A stretch of 64,000 bases of DNA from Cercis canadensis (Eukaryota > Streptophyta > Magnoliopsida > Fabales > Fabaceae), in the NCBI GenBank assembly GCA_003255065.1, contig QAOA01007908.1, positions 238,364 to 302,363 on the forward strand, given 5' to 3'. Below are positions 58,583 through 64,000 of this stretch, in pieces; position 1 is the first letter of the stretch; the number at the start of each line of letters is the position of its first letter. Made by a program: the position numbers and the translations under genes. Below the pieces are notes generated by a model. The model was given only the letters and a program-made list of their open reading frames with translations. It made no database searches and was not told the DNA's origin.

Positions 58583-59436
58583 ATGAGCTTTAACTCCAAG
58601 CATCTCCATTTTTGGTGGGGTGTTTCTGTGTTTATTCTTCTTCTACTTCGTTCATTTGCTCTCAACCCTGATGGGGTTCTCTTACTTTCCTTCAAATACT
58701 CCATCCTCAGCGACCCATTATCAGTCTTGGGAGCTGGAACTGCGACGATGCAATCCTTGTTCATGGTATGGGGTTACCTACGCAAAAATTGGAAACCCTG
58801 GAACCCTTTACATGTTTAGGGTGACAAGCTTGGTTCTTCCCAATAGCCAGCTTTTGGGTTCGATCGCAGAAGACCTTGGCATGATCCAACACCTTCACCA
58901 TCTTGATCTCTCCAACAATTTCCTTAATGGGTCTTTACCCAGTTCTATCTTCAATGCTTCTAAACTTCAAGTGCTTTCTCTCGCAAGCAATGTCATCTCT
59001 GGTGAGCTACCTGAATTTATTGGCCAATTGAGAAGTCTGCAACTTTTGAACCTTTCTAATAATGCTTTTGCTGTGTCGGTCCCTGAAACTCTCACTGATT
59101 TGAAGAATTTAACAGTGGTTTCTTTAAGGAGTAATTATTTTTTTGGCAAAGTTCCAAGTGGGTTCAACTCTATTGAAGGTTTAGATCTATCTTCGAATTT
59201 GCTTAATGGGTCTTTGCCGAATGATTTTGGTGGTGAGACCCTGCGCTACTTGAATCTCTCTTACAATAAGATTTCAAGAAAAATTCCACCAGCAGTTGCC
59301 AAAGTGATTCCAGGTAATTCTTCAATTGATCTCTCATTCAATAACCTAACAGGGGAAATACCACAGGCTCTGGCTTTGCTCAACCAAAAAACTCAATTTT
59401 TATCTGGGAATGCTGATCTCTGTGGGAAGCCTTTGA
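58583..59436 (+). pseudogene. Truncated LRR receptor-like kinase, ectodomain only
   Basis: The ATG at 58583 opens a signal peptide (WWGVSVFILLLLRSFALNPD) and the LRR N-cap (GVLLLSFKYSILSDPLSVL). The frame then shifts twice near 58725-58760, where SWNCDD and PCSWYGVTY lie in different frames. After that one long frame gives about five leucine-rich repeats (HLDLSNNFLNGSLPSSIFNA, LNLSNNAFAVSVPETLTDLK, IDLSFNNLTGEIP) and ends GNADLCGKPL. The membrane helix and kinase domain are absent; a GA-rich microsatellite follows immediately. Family resemblance is to LRR-RLKs of the probable inactive class with NPDG.LLL.FK starts. Two shifts plus loss of the kinase half make it non-functional. It begins about 490 bp beyond the LTR fossil. 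Confidence 0.8.
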
Positions 59437-60795
59437 GCACCGTGAGACAAGAAGAGAAAGAGAAGAGAGAGAGAGAGAGAGAAAGAGAAAAAGAAAAGGA
59501 AGAAGCAGAGAGGGAAGGGTTGCTTCTCTTAAGACCCAAAACGACGTCGTTTTGGGGAGCACATAAGTGTTCTATCCACTTGGATGTATATTGACATTTA
59601 AGGGTGTCACAGGACTCTTTAACAGCCACATCAATATTTTCGTCAGTTAATTTAGTGGCAATTAGACAGAAGGATTTAATTGAAGCAAAACTCTTAATTG
59701 AGAAAATAAATTAAGAAGACATTGCATTGAATAACCATATTAAGAATGTCCAAATAAGTAAAGGACGAAATTACTCCAAAAACAAAAAAACAATTTTTAA
59801 AAATTAAAATCAAAGATGTTTCGTAACTTTCGTTTGCTCTATTCTCAATTACCTTTTTATTTATTTTTTATTTTTTTCTGAGCAGGGCTTGGGTTTTGAT
59901 TAAGAATAAAAAAATTAATTATTCATTGTTATGTTAGTGGGAACCGGTAGATTTTGAATGAAAACTAAAAGGATAACCGAAATTGCTTATTTTGTTAAAA
60001 TAGAGAGACGAAAGTAAGTGTAACATGTCTCTCATTGTCTGTTGAAAATAGAAATAAAAAACAATTTTTAACTGTATAAACTAAACATAGAAAGTGAAAA
60101 TAAAATAGCAAATATATTTCAGAAAATAAAAACTAAAAATGAAAATAAAGAAATATTTCCAAAAGGATAAGCTTTTCAGCTTTCCTCTCCCAATGTATTT
60201 TTCATATAGCTTACATGCACAGAAACAATCTCCCGCAAATTAGCAATATTTTACAGTGGAATGTTTTAAATCTTAAGCCTAAGAATTTATGGAGGACTAA
60301 CGTGAATTTTTTCCTGATGAGGTAATAACTTAGTTGGAGCCTGGACGAGGAGTGTCGTTCGTTAGTTTTTTCTTTTCCTGCCGCCTTTGACTTCCCTTCA
60401 ATTTGCTGCGTCAGTTTGTTGGTAAGTTAGGCAAGTTTCAAATACGATCAAACTAGGACAAAAGTTGAAATACATGATGACTGGGCAAAATATCATTTGC
60501 AAGGGAATAAAGAAAGAGATTCATCGGGGCAACCATCAAACTAGTGCAGCACTCCGGGCATCATATATAGCAACATATAATTCAATAAATAAAAGGCACC
60601 ACACACAAATCATCAAAGCTGCAGGTCGAGAAAAAGTTCTGCCATACAAAACAATTCTACAGCTCGAGAAAGTTTAAAATGTTAAATCTTTACTGTTATA
60701 ATTTATTATAAACGATGATAACATACAATACCCAAATCCATTACATTGATCCCATTAGCAACATAACAAGTCAAAGTCCAGCATCAAAGCCGTCT
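59437..60795. other. Spacer with a GA repeat and a 22-bp palindrome; GDI 3' flank
   Basis: (GA)n-rich sequence at 59440-59515 is followed by a perfect 22-bp palindrome at 59535-59556 centred on GACGTC. The remainder is AT-rich with AAAATAAAA words (60030-60150) and no supported gene. The last 200-300 bp is probably the GDI 3' UTR. Confidence 0.55.
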
Positions 60796-63700
60796 TTACT
60801 CTTCTGCAGCACTAGCAGAACTTAGATCCACACTGAGGTCAAGAACCTGCTCAAAAAATCAGTCATACAACGAATTGAGAATCTCAGTTGTCCAATTACC
60901 CTGAAAACTACCATGAGAAACATGATGAATCATTATTCAAAAGATGTTGCTCCCAAGCCCACCAGATGCTACTCAACCAGATTTCCATCCCTTTACTTCC
61001 TATTAGTTACAGGCGTGCAAATGCAGTTGCAATAACACAACCAACTAGTGTCTTCAATTTTGTCCCAATCTTGATCATTTAGGACTGATATATCAGTTTC
61101 TATGCAAAATTATCTAAATTGTCAATTAGAAAAAATGGTAATTTCAAATGATTTTGGTAGATTTATATTCTTCGTCTTAATAGAATGATGAAAGAATATA
61201 CAATAAATAATTTACTAATAAAATGTATAAAACAAGTGGATAAGCCATCAACTCCCTGCCAATGTTTAAGAGAAATAAACATGATCAAATTCCAAAAACA
61301 GAGCAACTTCGAAGGGAACAAAAAACAGAAGCCAAGAAAATAACCCTCCTAATCTTTTTAAAACAACTGCTACATTGTAAATTCTGAAACCTGCTAGAGT
61401 GAATAAAAAATAAACTGTCACTAAATAGTCTAAATTATTAACAAAAACTAATGTTCAACATGAAATCATTTGCTTTCCAACTCATCCAAAGCAGACAAAT
61501 TTATCTTTGAGGAAACATGATTCATGAGAACCACAAAAGATCTAAAAACCTAGAGACCTGTGGTCTATGGAGGTACTTCCATTATGTTCTCAACCCACAT
61601 TGCTCAACCTATATTCCGTGCCTTATAGCTAAGCAACTAGTTTTGCAAGAATTAAGATACTATGATGTCTAAAGTTTGTCAAATAATGAGATCATATACA
61701 ATCATATAAAAGGCAAGTTTGTAAAATTTGAAAGCAGTTTGCCAAAACATTATGACAGCTGTGGCACTGATAGATATATAATAAAAAAATATAAACAGGT
61801 TAATTTAAGTGCAGAAAACAAGTGGACATGATGGTACAAAACTTGCCTTTCCAGTTATCATTGTATACATGTTGAGGACATCCATTACAGTTGACTCGAA
61901 GTGAGTCGTAGCATCATAACTCTGTCAAACAAAACCAAATATGTTATCATCCATTTCTCCACCTAATATCCTAATAATATATGTAAAGATAAACTCACTG
62001 TTGATATAAAGCAGTTGTCCAAAGAGGGTTCATTGACTGGTTCATATCTGTCATAGATATCAAAAAATATCTCATCGACAGGCCCTAGAAGGTCAATGCC
62101 CGGCTTTAGTTCAATCTCAGGCTGATCAGTCTCTGCCTCTGTTGACACAAAAGCAATAAATTTTCCCTTTGGGGCAACATTGTGAGAATATGAACAACAA
62201 AATAGGTACCTGCCCACCAAAACAGAATAAAAAATTCAGTGCATAAATAGAGGAACAAGCCTAGAGTTTATAATTAATTAGATATTAAATTCGCTAAGAA
62301 TAAGTACGGGTTGGGTTCAGCCGGTTTTACAGAGGAGTCTCTACTGACCAAATTCTGATCAGGTGAACACAAAGCTCACCCATAGCTCACCCATAGCCGA
62401 CCAATTAAGATAGTAAATCAAACCATCGAATGTCAAACTTTACTTCAGTTAGATTCAGTCTAGTGTTGAGTTTACAAAAGAGTGAACTTACAGACTCAAA
62501 ATTAATATACAGCAGTAAATATCAAAATCCCATATACAAAACACAAGCAACATTAGATCTAAAAATTTTCCTTCATATTTTGAAACAATCACTTGTCACT
62601 ATCATAAATTATAGTAAAATGCTCGCTGCTTCACTCTTCAAGAAACAAGTAACTAAATGCACACTAGCTATGATGCATGAACCGTGAGAAGCAAGTAAAG
62701 ATAAAAGTAATCTGAGAGGAGGAGATGAAGGACGACCACCCTAATAAGTGAGATTTGGCAAGAAGCCAAGTCATTCTGCCAGGGGTTAGTGACTGACTTA
62801 CCAGAAACAGCCAAGAAGGGCACGGACTAAAAGAAAGAAAAGAAGGTAAGGAGAGGAAGACAAAAATAATAGAAAAGAAGCCAACATAAATTCCTTTTGG
62901 GCGAAGTTCAAAGGCAATACATTGCCTGAAAATATTTGAAATGAGCTATTATCCAAAGGATGTTGAGTCATGTCATAATTTTGAATCCAATCTCTAGATC
63001 ATGCTGATTTTTTGCAGAAATTAAGCTCAGTCGACCATAGTTTAGCACAGGAAATAACTACTCTTGGCATTGTTACGTACGCATCACATTAGTTAAGCGT
63101 GTATACATATATATATATATATGTTAATTTGATGGCTTAATGGTTTTCCTTTTTCTTTGTTTATTGAATCCAGTCACCTTGGATAATTTCTTAAGGATTT
63201 TCACAAGCAGTCAGCCTAATTTGAACCTAAAACCAGTTGAAATTGACAGTTTAAGCTTTAGTCAAGAAAGCCTCAGCCATGCCGATTGATGATCCTGACA
63301 GCAAGATAGATATTCATGATCTAGCATACATGTACTGCAACAGATTTTACAAGTTTTACAAAATATATATTTAAAACTAGTAAATGTAAGCTTACATGTC
63401 TGACTTCCTGCCCAACTGCTTCTGCGGCAATATAACTTGCACTGAATGAGAGTCATTGGTGTTTGGAATTGGGTGGCTCATGATGGCAATTGCCCTTGTA
63501 ACCCTGCCAACTTTCCTCACCTGTTGACATGGTAACACTTTCTGTTCAGAAATACGCAGCTTCTTATCAAGGTTTATTTCAGAAATTAAAAAGTTCCCCA
63601 TTCACCAATAATTATATTTTTACCACCAAGAGCACAGATAAAATTTCCATCAGAAACAGAATTGGTAACTTATCTTTATCGCAATTCTTTGCTTTTAACT

Positions 63701-63883
63701 GTGATTTTAGCTAAAAACACCATTTCCACACTCTCCCATCACCCAGATGAAAATAGTTGAATAGAAGTTGATAGCCATTACCTTGTTGGGCAAGTATGAT
63801 GGATCACAGACAACTTTTTTGCATTTGGCAGTTTCCCCTTCAGATGTGACACCAATAACCTTTCCTTCCTCATCAAATTCTAC
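60796..63883 (-). CDS. GDI: Rab GDP dissociation inhibitor (GDI), C-terminal part
   Basis: Five 3' exons of a minus-strand gene running off the right edge: 63883-63782, 63520-63396, 62209-61999, 61921-61847 and 60846-60796, 187 residues plus stop, in frame. GDI extracts prenylated GDP-bound Rab GTPases from membranes and keeps them soluble for recycling. Diagnostic stretches are [80 protein letters not shown] and [16 protein letters not shown]. The C-terminus is [19 protein letters not shown], as in plant GDIs. The FAD-like N-terminal half with the Rab-binding platform lies beyond position 64000. The last intron (61846-60847) has a GC donor, AAG|GCAAGT. No damage is visible. Confidence 0.95.
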
Positions 63884-64000
63884 CTGGCATTCAAGCAAAA
63901 AAGAATAAATTAAAAACCAAATATATATATTATCAGATCACCCGGATAGAGATCAGAATCACAATACAAATCACACTGGTAAAGTGGGAACCAGTTCGGG

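Noticed and set aside
1-64000. CRISPR arrays, operons, bacterial-type systems or a clustered biosynthetic pathway
   Set aside because: All intact genes have spliceosomal introns and unrelated functions; no regularly spaced repeats were seen.

Overview
This window looks like nuclear DNA from a eudicot plant, probably woody. It is AT-rich, its genes have many introns, and the introns and spacers are full of MITEs, LTR fossils and a tRNA-derived SINE. The encoded proteins (group I formin, BTB-TAZ protein, integrin-linked-kinase-like Raf kinase, plastid acetolactate synthase small subunit) are typical of land plants. I cannot name the species. Four single N bases mark draft-assembly joins. At least one join carries a duplicated contig end, and one cuts a gene.

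Layout. 1-1.1 kb: truncated alpha-carbonic anhydrase pseudogene (+). 2.0-3.5 kb: AT-rich fold-back elements and a LINE/SINE stub. 4.8-9.2 kb: group I formin (+). 10.0-10.8 kb: hAT-type non-autonomous element. 11.0-14.7 kb: mitochondrial acyl-CoA thioesterase (-), with a MULE-type MITE in intron 2. 15.2-17.4 kb: BTB/POZ-TAZ gene (-), whose 3' end is lost at an N. 18.4-19.0 kb: GC-rich Mutator-type fold-back element. 19.4 kb: SINE. 20.3-28.9 kb: LETM1-like mitochondrial protein (-, 14 coding exons). 31.0-39.1 kb: ankyrin plus Raf-like kinase of the ILK group (-, 12 exons). 39.6-41.9 kb: a 2.3-kb fold-back hAT-type element carrying two inverted copies of what looks like an ATL-type gene fragment, lying between ILK and ALS. 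43.0-51.0 kb: acetolactate synthase regulatory subunit (+, 12 exons). 51.4 kb: orphan first exon of an alkenal/double-bond reductase (-). 52.5-53.1 kb: hAT-like MITE. 53.4-58.1 kb: broken Ty3/gypsy chromovirus fossil (-) with both LTRs. 58.6-59.4 kb: truncated LRR receptor pseudogene (+). 60.8 kb to the right edge: 3' half of Rab GDI (-).

The intact genes are unrelated housekeeping or regulatory genes and form no operon or pathway: actin nucleation, acyl-CoA hydrolysis, a ubiquitin-ligase adaptor/transcription scaffold, mitochondrial ion exchange/translation, kinase signalling, branched-chain amino acid synthesis and Rab recycling. Exon chains were built by hand. Every junction keeps frame, and total lengths are multiples of three (838, 516, 760, 473 and 481 aa).

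Most noteworthy are the fold-back element with the captured gene fragment beside the ILK promoter, three GC-AG introns in two genes, three ultra-short insertions flanked by 15-20 bp direct repeats, and assembly defects that alter gene models. I found no CRISPR array, operon-like cluster or clearly new enzyme system.
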